A DNA stretch of 64,000 nt from Malus domestica (GCF_042453785.1 NC_091674.1:29647501-29711500), one strand, 5' to 3'; counted from the first letter of the stretch, positions 23,601-33,677 are shown. Numbers and translations: made by a program. Notes: generated from the sequence alone by a model not told the origin.

Positions 23601-25488
23601 AAGTGTAAATAATTCCTCCAGTGCATTCTTAAGTAAACGAAAGCTGGGTGACCGTGAAACAAGACAGATACATTTATCAGCAAATGAATTTGCAGGTATA
23701 CAGTAAGCTTCAGCAACATCCTCACTGACTGGATCCCGGAAAGCAATGCAACTGACATAAATTTTTGTCCCATCACCCTCTGCAGCAAATAAGGATTCCA
23801 CCCTTAGAAAGAAACAATAAGGCATGCCTACATGCATACTTGTAAGAAAGTAACTGCAACAATAGAAGGAACTAAACATAAAAACGATGATTAAATAAAC
23901 ATACTAAAAGTTGAACAGAAAATAAATAGCTCTATACAACAACAACAACAACAAAGCCTTTTCCCTCTAAGTGGGGTCGGCTATGTGAATCCTAGAACGC
24001 CATTGCGCTCGGTTTTGTGTCATGTCCTCCATTAGATCCAAGTACTCTAAGTCTTTTCTTAGGGTCTCTTCCAAAGTTTTCCTAGGTCTTCCTCTACCCC
24101 TTCGGCCCTGAACCTCTGTCCCGTAGTCACATCTTCGAACTGGAGCGTCAGTAGGCCTTCTTTGCACATGTCCAACCCACTCATTCCTAATCTTATCCTT
24201 TCTCGTGAGCCCACACCTCCAACGAAGCATCTTCATCTCCGCTACACCCATTTTGTGTACGTGTTAGATGCTTCATCGCCCAACATTCTGTGCCATACAG
24301 CATCGTCGACCTTATTGCCGTCCTATAAAATTTTCCCTTGAGCTTCAGTGGCATACGACGGTCACACAACACGCCGGATGCACTCTTCCACTTCATCCAT
24401 CCCGCTTGTATTCCATATCTTTGTTTAAATAGCTCTATCTAAATTCTAAATCTTTGTTTAAATTATAAACATACTAATCAGGAAATCTACCCATATAATG
24501 GCTCCAATACCCCCTCGGGCTTCCTATCACCACAAATTCGCGTAATCCTAAATGTATAAATGTGTGCAAAACCTCTTCATTACATTTTCCCAGTTTCTAA
24601 GCAACAAAACTAACTTCTGTACTAATGTTAAACAGAAAATAAATAATCTATCTAAATTCCAAAGCTTTGTTTAAAGTATAAACATACCAATCAACCAAGC
24701 TACCCTTATACTGGCCTCAAAATTCTCTCGATTTTCCTATCACCACGAATTTCGCATGTATAAATGTGCGTAAAACCTCTACGTGTCATTTTTTCTAGTT
24801 TCTACGTAACAACACTAACTTATGTACTAATGTTAAACGGGAAACAAATAGCTCTATCCAAATTCTAAAGCTTTGTTTAATGTTCAAACATAGAAATGAG
24901 GAAAACCGCTCGCTTGGCTCTGATGTCCTCTGAAGCATCGTGTTCCCACAATTTCACACAACCCTAAATGTATAAATCTGTGCATTACCTAAGCATCGTT
25001 GTTCGAGTTTCAAAGCAACAACACTAACTTAATTATGCAAGCTCGATTATTTCTTCAACAAGTCCAATAACAACGAAACGGATTCTCGAAAATGCATACA
25101 GCAGAGTGCATACCAGTGAGAACAATGGGGTAGCTCCGTGGAAACGTGTAGGCGTCATTGGAATCAAAGCCCGACGAATAGAACAAAACACCAGCTGGCA
25201 ACACACACTGCATCAGAAAGCAATCATCAGATCATTCACAAAATGTACAAGCGCAGAAACAGAAGCTGCAAAGATTGGCTGTTGTGGCGGCGGCGGCGGG
25301 GTAGTGGCACTTACGGTGGGGAGCTGAGGCGGAGGAGGAGGGTAGAGAGAGTGGTTGGGCGGAGGGTACTGGTCCAGAAGCGACGGCAGGTAATAAGTGT
25401 CGAAGCCGTGGAATCCTTTGGCGCCGTCGAGGGTCCGAATCTCGGGTCCGATCCCGCACACCACGAAGTGCTCGAAGATCCGAGCCAT
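14673..25488 (-). CDS. SCD1: DENN domain and WD-repeat protein, SCD1 orthologue
   Basis: I assign 30 exons (high to low coordinate): 25488-25315, 25207-25114, 23779-23578, 23491-23350, 23246-23146, 23070-23007, 22779-22666, 22336-22116, 21716-21662, 21562-21479, 21181-20986, 20875-20767, 20317-20254, 20170-20126, 19981-19906, 19771-19647, 19242-19085, 18496-18449, 18178-18121, 18020-17937, 17439-17178, 17096-16897, 16809-16745, 16508-16385, 16217-16036, 15930-15859, 15770-15610, 15480-15439, 15157-14949, 14768-14673. All have GT-AG junctions and consistent phase, giving 1208 codons (Arabidopsis SCD1 is a little shorter). The N-terminus MARIFEHFVVCGIGPEIRT opens the DENN region (about residues 1-480: PTPGKDRVLFAIDNCLLSVE, YIPLLFFSGVDYIDAPTPYM). 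A central part has EEQEEKRKQILAAASG and FEYGTIL, and the C-terminal WD40 propeller has about eight blades (GSTDSTVKIWDP, GSDDQTVLVWDK, GSDDWTARMWSV, ending LLRLWEATINI). In Arabidopsis SCD1 acts with SCD2 in clathrin-linked trafficking, cytokinesis and exocytosis. The gene appears intact. Confidence 0.95.
23780..25113 (-). repeat. SCD1 intron 2: three tandem repeats of about 205 bp, one split by a LINE
   Basis: Unit 2 (24628-24832) and unit 3 (24833 to about 25040) both open with TTAAACRGRAA and carry CTAAATTC/CCAAATTC, AAGCTTTGTTTAA and AACAACACTAACTTA landmarks. Unit 1 (about 23911-23935 plus 24439-24627) is the same unit interrupted by the LINE fragment. The repeats are intronic, with no coding content. 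Confidence 0.8.
23936..24425 (-). mobile_element. 5'-truncated RTE-type LINE fragment in SCD1 intron 2
   Basis: It carries the same C-terminal reverse-transcriptase tail as the copy at 292-905 (GHVQRRPTDAPVRRCDYGT, LEETLRKDLEYLDLMED, HIADPT) and the same 3' tail of TTG repeats, here reading CAACAA on the plus strand at 23936-23953. A 13-bp direct repeat TAAATAGCTCTAT flanks it (23923-23935 and 24426-24438). It is in the same orientation as the host gene. Only about 490 bp survive, so it is immobile. Confidence 0.85.
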
Positions 25489-25683
25489 TGGTCAACGATT
25501 GTCGCTCTCTTTCTCTCTCTACACAGAGATATGGTATGAGAGAGAGAGGAATGGGGGGCTCAGATCTGGTGCAATTGGATTCAATCTGTCATCAGCCGCG
25601 CGGAAGCTCGCGCCTTTGGATTCCAGTCATTTTTTCTGGGTGAAGAAGTTACCGGAAGGAAACAGATTCAATCGGATAGCCCC
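25489..25683 (-). other. 5' leader and proximal promoter of SCD1
   Basis: Contains GA/CT-rich blocks (CTCTCTTTCTCTCTCT near 25504-25520, and GAGAGAGAG near 25540) typical of plant leaders. I see no convincing TATA box. The P450 tandem array starts immediately beyond, about 195 bp upstream of the ATG. Confidence 0.5.
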
Positions 25684-26289
25684 AGTTTATACATTAATCA
25701 TTGTTAATTTCAACTAACGAAGATTAATTAACCATCAAATCTCGTACCCCGTAGAATGTTGGGTATCACATAGGCATCTCAGCCTTTCTGGCCACATGAC
25801 TTCCACACTAGCAGCACCAAGACCTCCAGGTTTTAGTTTTAAAGAATTCTCGTAATCCGTCATTTATCATTGTGCTACTAACTCGTGGTTATCACGTCTA
25901 ATTTTTTAATTGGTGCAAGTGCATGATCTTTTTATCGTATAAATTTCATAATTGCAAAAAATTATTTTATAGCATATACAATTGTTTCCACAAAATAACT
26001 AATATAATTAAACATTATGAAGATTAATCTTTAGTTGCATCTTTTTTTATTTTCTTGGGCCATGTGGTAAATCAATCATTTGTCTTGGTGGGTTTGAATT
26101 TAATCCTCTCACGCCTACCAAAACATTCATGCCTAATGTGAAATTCTATCCTTGAATTTTACTATTTACGGCGTAAATGTATTTTCAAAAGATGTACAAG
26201 GACGAAAATGCTTTTATTGTGCTAAACGGGAGTTTACGTTAACGTATTTCATCCTTTCATGTTTTTCCACATTTCTCAGCATATTTAAA

Positions 26290-26450
26290 TGAGAATTTTA
26301 ACAAAAAACAACTGGTATTGTTCATTTTAACGAAAAACCATATTTTTACACTAAAAAGTCAATCCTAGTACTATTCACTTTACCCTTTATTTTGTCATTT
26401 TCGTTTAAACTAAAGTTTTCAAACCATTTTCATTAGTTTTACTTATTTAA
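26290..26450. repeat. Short interspersed repeat or MITE (GAGAATTTTAAC family)
   Basis: A block opening GAGAATTTTAACAAAAAAC and closing AAATCATTTTCATTAG-like, with an internal AAAAAGTCAATCCTAGTACT. It recurs in unit B (about 40525-40685) and unit C (about 48638-48795). I remember this family as very common in apple sequence, which supports the host assignment. That recall is unverified. Confidence 0.5.
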
Positions 26451-27203
26451 ATAATACGTGTCACTATGAACACGTATCGCAAACTAAAAGTAATTCAAAA
26501 CTATAACAAAACTTGAAATTTCATCATTTTACATTTATTGGAAACACATTTGGTTATGGAAAACTCTCTCTCGGTCAATCTCTTCCCGTCTATCATCTCT
26601 CACATTCTCTCTACCCCTCTCTTTGTCCAAACAAAAAGTCCACCACACCATTTTCCGATTAATTTCTTACACCAAAATCACCATATTTGTGACCGTCTCG
26701 CTCCCACGAACCCAGTGATGGTTTTTGTTTCATGAAAAACCGAAGAAAACGGAGGTTCTGGAGCTTCAAAACGGACCGACACCATCCCAACCAATTTCCC
26801 GCCAATTCCGGCTAGGGTGAGACCTCTAACCACCATATTTGGATTACTCTCGTTGAATAGATGAATTTTCATATATGGATCGTGGAATTTAGTTGAGAAG
26901 TGAGTGAGATCTGAGCGTTTGAAATTTCTCCAGAAAACTGGCCATTTATGCAGAGTGCAAACGCACAAACCAAACCCAAGGGCGCCAACTGCACTACATT
27001 TACGTTCAACAGTAGCACAATATTGAATCCATATCCATCAATTTCAATCAACTTTCGTACTACCATTCGTCATTAAGTTTCTTCAACAAACTTTATAAAG
27101 ATTGCACGTAGCTACTTAGGCGCGAAGGAATCTGGTGAGTTTCACTCTCATTATTAGCGGTTTAATTAGTTTAAAGTTGAAATATTGCTTATATAAAAGA
27201 AGA

Positions 27204-27321
27204 GAATTGTTATTAGCACTCAAAAAAATCTCATTTTGCACACTAAATTTTCTATAAATAGAAAGAAAAATATACTTGTAAGAAACGCGAAATGAGATTT
27301 TCTTACTGCTAATAACAATTC
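27204..27321. mobile_element. Small MITE, 118 bp (unit A copy)
   Basis: Inverted ends GAATTGTTATTAGCA and, on the other side, TGCTAATAACAATTC, continuing into AAAATCTCATTT / AAATGAGATTTT, so the arms are about 35 bp. Orthologous copies are at 42271-42387 and 49529-49645. No target duplication is resolved. Confidence 0.75.
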
Positions 27322-27677
27322 TGTAAAAAATTCATGTAACTTTGATTTTTTCTGTTGGTAAAATTTAGTCAATATGGAACTTTATTAAGACAAGAAAATG
27401 TTACAGAAACAAAAATATACCCAATAATTTGAATTGATGCAAATGGCTTATAACTTAGTTGGTTAATTAAGAGCATTCACTTTGCACTCGAGGTTCCATG
27501 TTTGAATTCCCCTTCCTAAGTTCAATATAGATTGTCCTATCCTTTTAAAATGTTAATAATAATTTGGACTGGTATTGGATATAACCTTCCTACTAAAAGA
27601 AAGCACACGACACAATTCTACCGTTCCAAGTATAAAAGTTTCCTAAAGAAAATAAAGCAACTTTCAGCATCACCTAA

Positions 27678-28276
27678 GAGCAACTCCAGCGTATCAAGCT
27701 CTCCTAGGGTAACTTCCTCTTGAATAGCTTGCAGTGAACACTAACTGTCTTTAATGAACAGTAATTGTCTTTTGCATCTCCACCCCTAAACTGAATAGCT
27801 ATGACAATATGCAATAAAATATTAGTATTTTTTATTTTATAAAATAATAAAAAAATAATTTTATTTCAAATTTCGGATATGATTTTTAATCAGTCTCGTT
27901 GTACTACATTTCATTAAATAAGAAATTACAACCTAAAGTATTTGAGAAAATATAAAATTATGGTGTAAGATGGAAGATAATGATAAGATATTTATAGAAA
28001 AATAAAATCTTTTTTTTTTTTTTCAGATTTTTTATTAATTGTTTACATTTTTTATAAAATTTTTATTAATTTTATAATGTGGCTGACTTTAACTATCCAT
28101 CATTTAGTCTCAAGCTCTCGGGCTACCAATTAGAGCCAGGCCTCCAATTGGAGCCGAGCCTCTCACTTGGGCCCCCCCTCGACCCACACGCCCACATGGG
28201 TTGGAGCAAGCAGCTCGGGCTATTGGTTAGAAAAAATCAAAGGTCCATCGAGCTATTGGTCTCGGTGGAGTTGCTT
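27678..28276. mobile_element. Harbinger/Tourist-like MITE, about 600 bp
   Basis: Ends GAGCAACTCCA and TGGAGTTGCTT form an inverted repeat, flanked by TAA on both sides (27675-27677 and 28277-28279), which fits the 3-bp duplication of PIF/Harbinger elements. The copy in unit B (about 46037-46650) lacks the right end, and the copy in unit C is cut near 53527. No transposase. Confidence 0.6.
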
Positions 28277-28708
28277 TAATGAGCACAGACGCCTAAAACA
28301 AAAGGAGGCCTGAAGTAAAAGTTTCATAATGAAGTTTATGCATCAGAGAACTTTGGACTTATTATTATAAATGTATTGCCAAAACACTACCAATGAACTA
28401 TTTCAGCGTTACATGTTACTGCTAAAACACTACAAATGCCCTTCAAAGGTACTAACCAAATAATTTCTAAATACAATCATTTCAAGGTGTCATTTGAAAA
28501 GTTCTTCAAATATATTACATTTAGGCTTATTTTTAGCCATGTTTTTTGAAACTTCATTTTAATCTCATTTTGCTTCTTGTAATTAAAAAATTGTCACTTT
28601 ACTGCTTGAAACTCATAATTCGCTCTAGTTTATACATAATCATTGTTAATTTCAACTAACGAAGATTAATTAACTATCAAATCTCGTACCCAATAGAATG
28701 TTGGGTAT

Positions 28709-28783
28709 GCCACTTAGTACTACAATCTAGTGGTATTTATCTTTACTTGTAAGTGAGAGGTCTTAGGTTTGATTCTCGCTAAA
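28709..28783 (+). mobile_element. tRNA-type SINE, 5' part (array junction A/B)
   Basis: Begins GCCACTTAGTACTACAATCT after the target sequence AATGTTGGGTAT. It contains box A-like TAGTGGTATTTA and box B-like GGTTTGATTCTCG, the internal RNA polymerase III promoter layout. It is interrupted by the Cassandra LTR and the 10.2 kb retrotransposon, and resumes at 39313. Confidence 0.65.
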
Positions 28784-29074
28784 TGTTACATCCCACATCG
28801 TCCAGGGGAGTGGATCCTCTAAGCCTTATATGTATATTCTCATCTCTACCTAGCACGAGGTCTTTTGGAAACTCACTGGTTTCGGGTTCCATCGGAACTC
28901 TGAAGTTAAGCGAGTTCGCAAGAGAGCAATTTCATGATGGGTGACCCACTGAGAAGTTATCGTGTGAGTTCCCAGAAACAAACCGTGAAGACGTGGTCGG
29001 GGCCCAAAGCGGACAATATCGTGCTACGGCGGAGTCGAGCTCAGGATGTAGTAGGGCTCGGGCTGGGATGTGAC
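28784..29074 (+). mobile_element. Cassandra solo LTR carrying 5S rRNA-like sequence
   Basis: Begins TGTTACATCCCACATCG. Its last base lies at 39312 because a younger element is inserted one base before the end. It is flanked by the 5-bp duplication CTAAA (28779-28783 and 39313-39317). The inside matches 5S rRNA: GAAGTTAAGCGAG (box A region) and GATGGGTGACCCACTG (box C region), the diagnostic feature of Cassandra terminal-repeat retrotransposons in miniature. No second LTR or primer-binding site, hence a solo LTR. Confidence 0.85.
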
Positions 29075-30040
29075 TGTAGACATCGAAATTTCGTAAATAA
29101 ATGTTGACCGATAAATCAAAGTGTCAACGCTTATGTGTTACATAAATTTCACACGTAGCGTGTGACTCAACGAAAATTGAAATGAGTTGGAAAAGTCATC
29201 AAATAGGACATGTGTCAACACCTGGCAGAAACGACTTATTTCATCTGGGATATTATATTCAAAATTAGGCATTGGAAAATTCTATAAATACAAGCCCATT
29301 TCATTCATTTAAGGAGAAACCCATTCATATTACACCTTGAAGCTCTGAAGCTCTGAAGCTCCGAAGCTCTCAAGCATCCAGGTTCCCGAAGAATCAAGAA
29401 AGCTCTCTTCGTTCTTCGTTCTTCGTCCATCGCTCTTTCAAGATCAAGCCCCGACGGCCCTTGAAGAAAGCACCATCGTTCATCATCCGTTCTTCCAAGA
29501 TCAAGCCCCAACGGCCCCTTTGGATCGACAACATCAACAAATCCGCTCATCCGCTGTTCATCAAGCCCAAGCCCCGACGGCCCTTGAAGAAAGCGTTCAT
29601 CGTTCATCACTGTTCTTCGAGATCAAGCCCAAAAGCCCTCGAAGATCCGTTCAAGCCCAAAAGCTCTCGAAGATCCGTTCAAGCCCAAAAGCTCTCGAAG
29701 ATCCGTTCATCACTATTCTTCGAGTTCAAGCCCAAAAGCCCTCGGAAATCCGTTCATCACTGTTCTTCAAGATCAAGCCCAAAAGCCCTTGAAGATCCGT
29801 CAATCACCATTCTTCAAGATCAAGCTCAAAAGCCGTTGAAGATCCGTTCATCCTCGTTCATCCAAGATCAAGCCTCGACGGCCCTTGGATTAATCGCACA
29901 TCCCACAAATCAACACCTTACGGAGATCGAATCAGAGGATCAAATTAGAGAGAGATTGTAACCCAAAATCATCAAATACAAATATTTGTTTGTGCACGTC
30001 GTTCTTGTCTCTTTCGTTTCAGGAATTTTCTGTGTTCACA
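29075..30040 (+). repeat. 5' LTR of the 10.2 kb element
   Basis: 966 bp, TG...CA. A TATA-like CTATAAATACAAG lies at about 29281-29293, so most of the repeat-rich part (29340-29900) should be transcribed as leader. That part is a series of units of about 34-45 bp around TTCAAGATCAAGCCC and ends GGCCCTTGAAGA. A 166-codon open frame (29461-29961) follows these units and is probably a by-product of the repeats. Confidence 0.9.
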
Positions 30041-30043
30041 AAT

Positions 30044-30060
30044 TGGCACGCCCAGTGGGA
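30044..30060 (+). other. Primer-binding site
   Basis: TGGCACGCCCAGTGGGA begins three bases after the 5' LTR, the place where a tRNA 3' end primes minus-strand DNA synthesis. The tRNA species was not determined. Confidence 0.7.
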
Positions 30061-30118
30061 CAATCTCTACCTCTCATCTTTTTCTCCGTTCAAGGAATCC
30101 AAGCACACCTCAAAGTCA

Positions 30119-32740
30119 ATGGCATCAAGCAAGGGACAAGCCGTTCTTGCAACCATTGAGGAAAGGATCCTAAGCACTTCTGCCGCAAACGGACAATCTA
30201 TTGGCGCCACGACCGCTCCTCAACATGCCACTTCAAAATTGGTGCCGCTAAAAGAGCAAGGGGAGCATCCAAGGTGTGAGTCTGTCATCAACCTGACCTC
30301 GCTGGGGGCACCGAAGCATGATGCTGAGGCACATAAGATGATATCCCAAAGCAGCCAACGACGTTTTTCATCAGCATCCTGGATGTCTAAAAGAAAGTCA
30401 CGTCTATTGGTCGCACAAGTCATGACTATCGGCGTTACCTCCGTTGAAGAACAACTGGCTCAGATGAATGAAGCAATCGCAAGGCTAACCCGAACTGTGG
30501 AAGAAAAAGACTTACAAATCGCTGCACTCGTCAGCCGACTGGAGCCACAGGACGACGAGAACCCTAACCTAGAAGATGAGCCTCAGGTGGAGAAAAACGA
30601 TGCGAAGCCGGAGCCAGACCAAGCAGCGGCACTCATGGGATCTCTTTCTATCCAGCAGCTGCAAGAGATGATCACCAACACCATCAAGGCACAGTACGAA
30701 GGGAGCTCAAATACCTCCGGGTTGTACTCAAAGCCGTATTCAAAGAAGATCGACGCCTTAAGGATGCCGAGGGGTTATCAACCACCAAAGTTCATGCAAT
30801 TTGATGGAAAGGGAAACCCGAAACAGCACGTTGCCCACTTCGTTGAAACTTGCAACAACGCGGGGACGGAGAGAGACTACCTCGCCAAGCAGTTTGTGCG
30901 CTCGCTGAAAGGAAATGCCTTTGAGTGGTACACGGACCTAGAGCCCGAGTCCATCAACAGCTGGGAGCAATTAGAGCGGGAATTCCTCAACCGCTTCTAT
31001 AGCACCCGCCGCACTGTGAGCATGCTAGAGCTGACGAGCACAAAGCAATGGAAGGAAGAACCAGTCATGGACTACATCAACCGATGGCGTAATCTAAGCC
31101 TCGACTGTAAGGACAGACTCTCCGAGATTTCTTCAATCGAGATGTGCATCCAAGGCATGCAATGGGGTTTGCAATACATCCTTCAAGGCATTAAACCGCG
31201 GACCTTCGAGGAATTGGCTACTCGCGCCCATGACATGGAGTTGAGCATCGCCCATCATGGGAAGAAAGAACCGATCGCCGACTACAAGAATGACAAAGTT
31301 CTTGGGACAAAGGTGGAAAAGGCCGCATGGAAACCCACCAAGGAAGCGATGACGGTCAACACAACTCCCGTCAAAATCTCCACACGAGGCAAGGCGATTC
31401 AAACCGAAGCTTTTCGTGATCAAGAGATGCGTAGACGCACTTTGAAGGAGCTTGAGGAGAAGATTTATCCATTCCCCAACTCTGATGTAGTTGCCATGCT
31501 GGATGACCTGTTGGACAAAAAGGTGATCAGTTTGCCTGAGTGCAGACGACCGGAAGAGATGAATCGTACCGACAACCCAAGATACTGTAAATTCCACCGC
31601 TTCATCAGTCATCCAACGGAAAAGTGCTTCGTACTGAAAGATCTCATCCTGAAGCTAGCACAGCAAGGGGAAATCGAGCTTGACCTCGAAGACACAGTGG
31701 CGGCACACACTACTACTATCGTGTTTGAATCACTCGATCCTGTGCATCTCCGAAGCATGCATGATCATTCCCGTCAATGTTCAAGTCACATGGCACCTCC
31801 TACACAACCATCACCGGGGGCAAGCAACCAAGATGCATCTACTGGTGAAAAGAAATGGCGGACATCGGTGACCTACAAAAAAACGAGGAAGCCAAGACCA
31901 CAAGCCACAAGGCCAAAAGAGGAGCCTAAACCCGCCCCTCGAACTTCAGTCTTCGAAAGACTGAATTATTCAAAACCTAGAATTGCAGCACTTGATCGCA
32001 TCAGTGGTCGAGACCAAACTTCTGTCTTCAAAAGGCTTGAGACGCCAACACCGCAAAGATCAGTCTTTGAAAGGTTATCAAAGCCCAAGAAACAAAGCGG
32101 CACAGCTAGATCTCCTCCTCAACAGTCGGCTTTGGACATATTTGAAGAAACTAAGAAGCCTTCTAGAAACAGGAAGACAACCCCAAAAGGAGAGAAGCTC
32201 GACAGTCTAGCAGGAAAAGACGATGTTCAAAGCTTGATTCCTTCAAGGATGAAGCGCCAAGCAACTTTGGAAGTCGACACAAAAGGACCACTGAAGGTAA
32301 GGAGGCGCACCATCATCTACACCGGCCAATCTTCACGGCAACAAACCCAAGAGGACCGCACTGAAGAGAAGGCCCGAGAAGACAAAGAAGACGAAATCTT
32401 GGAAGAAGACGTCACTTTCGGCTCTGTCAACTCAAAATCTTCACCTCAATCGCTGGGGGCATGCTCCAAAAACATGCCAGTCAAGCCGAGTGAAGTCGAA
32501 GGATGGACTTATGTCACTCCGAAGAAATTGCACAAGAAGCATATGTCTTCTCCACAAGCTCACCAATGGGAAAGGGGGCAAAACAACTCATGTTCACCTC
32601 TAGAACAATGTGAAAGTGTTGGAGATAATGAAACTTTGACACGAAGATCATCCATCCCCATCACGATGCGTGACATCTTCCCAGAAGACTTCTTCAACTA
32701 CTCAGTCAAGGCTCCTTGCTACGAAGATTGCGAGGAATGA
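30119..32740 (+). CDS. gag: Retrotransposon gag polyprotein (no pol)
   Basis: 873 codons from ATG 30119, the first ATG after the primer-binding site; the frame is open further upstream without an ATG. A coiled-coil stretch (VEEQLAQMNEAIARLTRTVE) lies near residues 104-123. The gag domain spans about residues 215-370 (PPKFMQFDGKGNPKQHVAHF, SLKGNAFEWYTDLEPESINS, EFLNRFYSTRRTVSMLEL). A Cys/His motif near residue 485 reads YCKFHRFISHPTEKCF. Further on, the motif SVFERL or SVFKRL repeats four times in a basic Pro/Lys-rich region. The frame ends TMRDIFPEDFFNYSVKAPCY... then stop. In full-length relatives protease and polymerase follow, but here nothing does. The reading frame is intact, so the protein could be made and could help package its own RNA. 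Confidence 0.9.
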   Translation: MASSKGQAVLATIEERILSTSAANGQSIGATTAPQHATSKLVPLKEQGEHPRCESVINLTSLGAPKHDAEAHKMISQSSQRRFSSASWMSKRKSRLLVAQVMTIGVTSVEEQLAQMNEAIARLTRTVEEKDLQIAALVSRLEPQDDENPNLEDEPQVEKNDAKPEPDQAAALMGSLSIQQLQEMITNTIKAQYEGSSNTSGLYSKPYSKKIDALRMPRGYQPPKFMQFDGKGNPKQHVAHFVETCNNAGTERDYLAKQFVRSLKGNAFEWYTDLEPESINSWEQLEREFLNRFYSTRRTVSMLELTSTKQWKEEPVMDYINRWRNLSLDCKDRLSEISSIEMCIQGMQWGLQYILQGIKPRTFEELATRAHDMELSIAHHGKKEPIADYKNDKVLGTKVEKAAWKPTKEAMTVNTTPVKISTRGKAIQTEAFRDQEMRRRTLKELEEKIYPFPNSDVVAMLDDLLDKKVISLPECRRPEEMNRTDNPRYCKFHRFISHPTEKCFVLKDLILKLAQQGEIELDLEDTVAAHTTTIVFESLDPVHLRSMHDHSRQCSSHMAPPTQPSPGASNQDASTGEKKWRTSVTYKKTRKPRPQATRPKEEPKPAPRTSVFERLNYSKPRIAALDRISGRDQTSVFKRLETPTPQRSVFERLSKPKKQSGTARSPPQQSALDIFEETKKPSRNRKTTPKGEKLDSLAGKDDVQSLIPSRMKRQATLEVDTKGPLKVRRRTIIYTGQSSRQQTQEDRTEEKAREDKEDEILEEDVTFGSVNSKSSPQSLGACSKNMPVKPSEVEGWTYVTPKKLHKKHMSSPQAHQWERGQNNSCSPLEQCESVGDNETLTRRSSIPITMRDIFPEDFFNYSVKAPCYEDCEE

Positions 32741-32759
32741 CTCTCTCAGATTGCTTGAC

Positions 32760-33120
32760 GAACAAATGCTCCTTGTTCGCACGAGCCTAAATTGCATGGC
32801 ACAACGCTCCTGGTCTGCACGAGCATAAAAGGCAACACCAAAGCTCCTTGTCCGCACGAGCCTAAACTGCAAGACACAAAGCTCCTCGCCTGCACGAGCC
32901 AAAACTGCGTGGCATCAATGCTCCTGGTCTGCACGAGCATAAAAGGCAACACCAACGCTCCTTGCCTGCACGAGCTGAAACTGCAACACGGCACCAAATG
33001 CTCCTTGCCTGCACGAGCTGAAACTGCAACACGGCACCAAATGCTCCTTGTCTGCACAAGCTGAAACTGCAAACGACACCAACACTCCTTGCCTGCATGA
33101 GTTAAAACTGCAAACGGCAC
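32760..33120 (+). repeat. Tandem repeats of about 43 bp directly after gag
   Basis: About nine units built around TGCTCCTTGCCTGCACGAG followed by CTGAAACTGCAAC or CATAAAAGGCAACACC. Units near 32955-33060 are almost identical, while earlier ones alternate between two variants. They occupy the place where pol would start. Confidence 0.85.
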
Positions 33121-33296
33121 AAAAAAAAAGAAAATGCCAAAAAACATGTATGTATTTGAACTACGTTACGACTTGATCTCTTCTTTGGAGGGGTACGTAG
33201 GCAGCTTGAATATTCAAAATTTCGAGTTCAGTCACATCAAAATATAAATAAATGTTTTATTAAAGAAAATGATGAATACATATGTTTATGTATTTA

Positions 33297-33297
<1 letters not shown>

Positions 33298-33343
<46 letters not shown>

Positions 33344-33391
33344 ACATATGTTATTAATGTATTATTATATATATATATATATATATATATA
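33298..33391. repeat. Poly(A) run of 43 bases and (AT)n microsatellite
   Basis: A43 at 33298-33340, and (AT)n at about 33366-33391. They mark the left edge of the host-derived segment in the retrotransposon. Confidence 0.95.
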
Positions 33392-33499
33392 ATGGTGGGC
33401 TAGATTGTTGAGAATGAAGCCAAAACCGTGAACCCAATCCACTCAACTTGCAGCTTGCCTCAGGCCTGTCCCTTCAAAACATGGGTCACAGCCCATTCT

Positions 33500-33677
33500 T
33501 CTAGCCCAAGCTCTCCTTTAAATCCACCGGGCTCTCCGCCCCAATTCCTTTGGTTCCTCCGATCCAACTCTCCGATCGCGTTCTCTCCTCTGTCGATTCG
33601 CCTCCGGGTTGTGGAGATCGGAGAAGGGAGACGGCGGCATGGCGAGTAGAGTAGACCACGAGTACGACTACCTGTTC
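33500..33677 (+). pseudogene. Captured fragment: RABA2-type Rab GTPase, leader and first 13 codons
   Basis: A CT-rich leader-like sequence is followed by ATG at 33639, encoding MASRVDHEYDYLF, which matches the N-terminus of plant RABA2 (Rab11-like) GTPases. The expected continuation into the GTP-binding P-loop (KIVLIGDSG) is missing; similarity stops right after LF and unrelated sequence follows. The match is short but distinctive. It cannot make a functional GTPase. Confidence 0.65.

Larger units (their letters stand above)
25684..28627. repeat. Tandem array unit A (P450 gene missing)
   Basis: Starts at TTTATACATTAATCATTG and ends where the same phrase recurs at about 28629. Flanking sequence matches units B and C over kilobases: 25900-27360 corresponds to 40200-42430 and 48300-49690, and 27363-28627 corresponds to 45724-46988 and 52939-53527. 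The P450 segment present in B and C is absent at 27360, where GTTGGTAAAA joins directly to TTTAGTCAATATGG. A short microhomology at the join suggests a deletion of about 3.3 kb. No coding sequence remains. Confidence 0.85.

Noticed and set aside
25213..25495. Overlapping minus frame and plus frames at SCD1 exon 1
   Set aside because: The SCD1 frame (MARIFEHF...) has a clear orthologue and proper splice site; the others are shadows in GC-rich sequence.
28860..29000. Possible genuine 5S rRNA gene
   Set aside because: Only the internal boxes match. Ends are Cassandra LTR sequence with TG/CA termini and a 5-bp target duplication, and the match to 5S is incomplete.
29461..29961. 166-codon open frame in both LTRs with RSSPKALEDPF repeats
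   Set aside because: It follows the hairpin repeat units, whose length keeps the frame open. Arm changes preserve pairing rather than amino acids, and it has no family resemblance.
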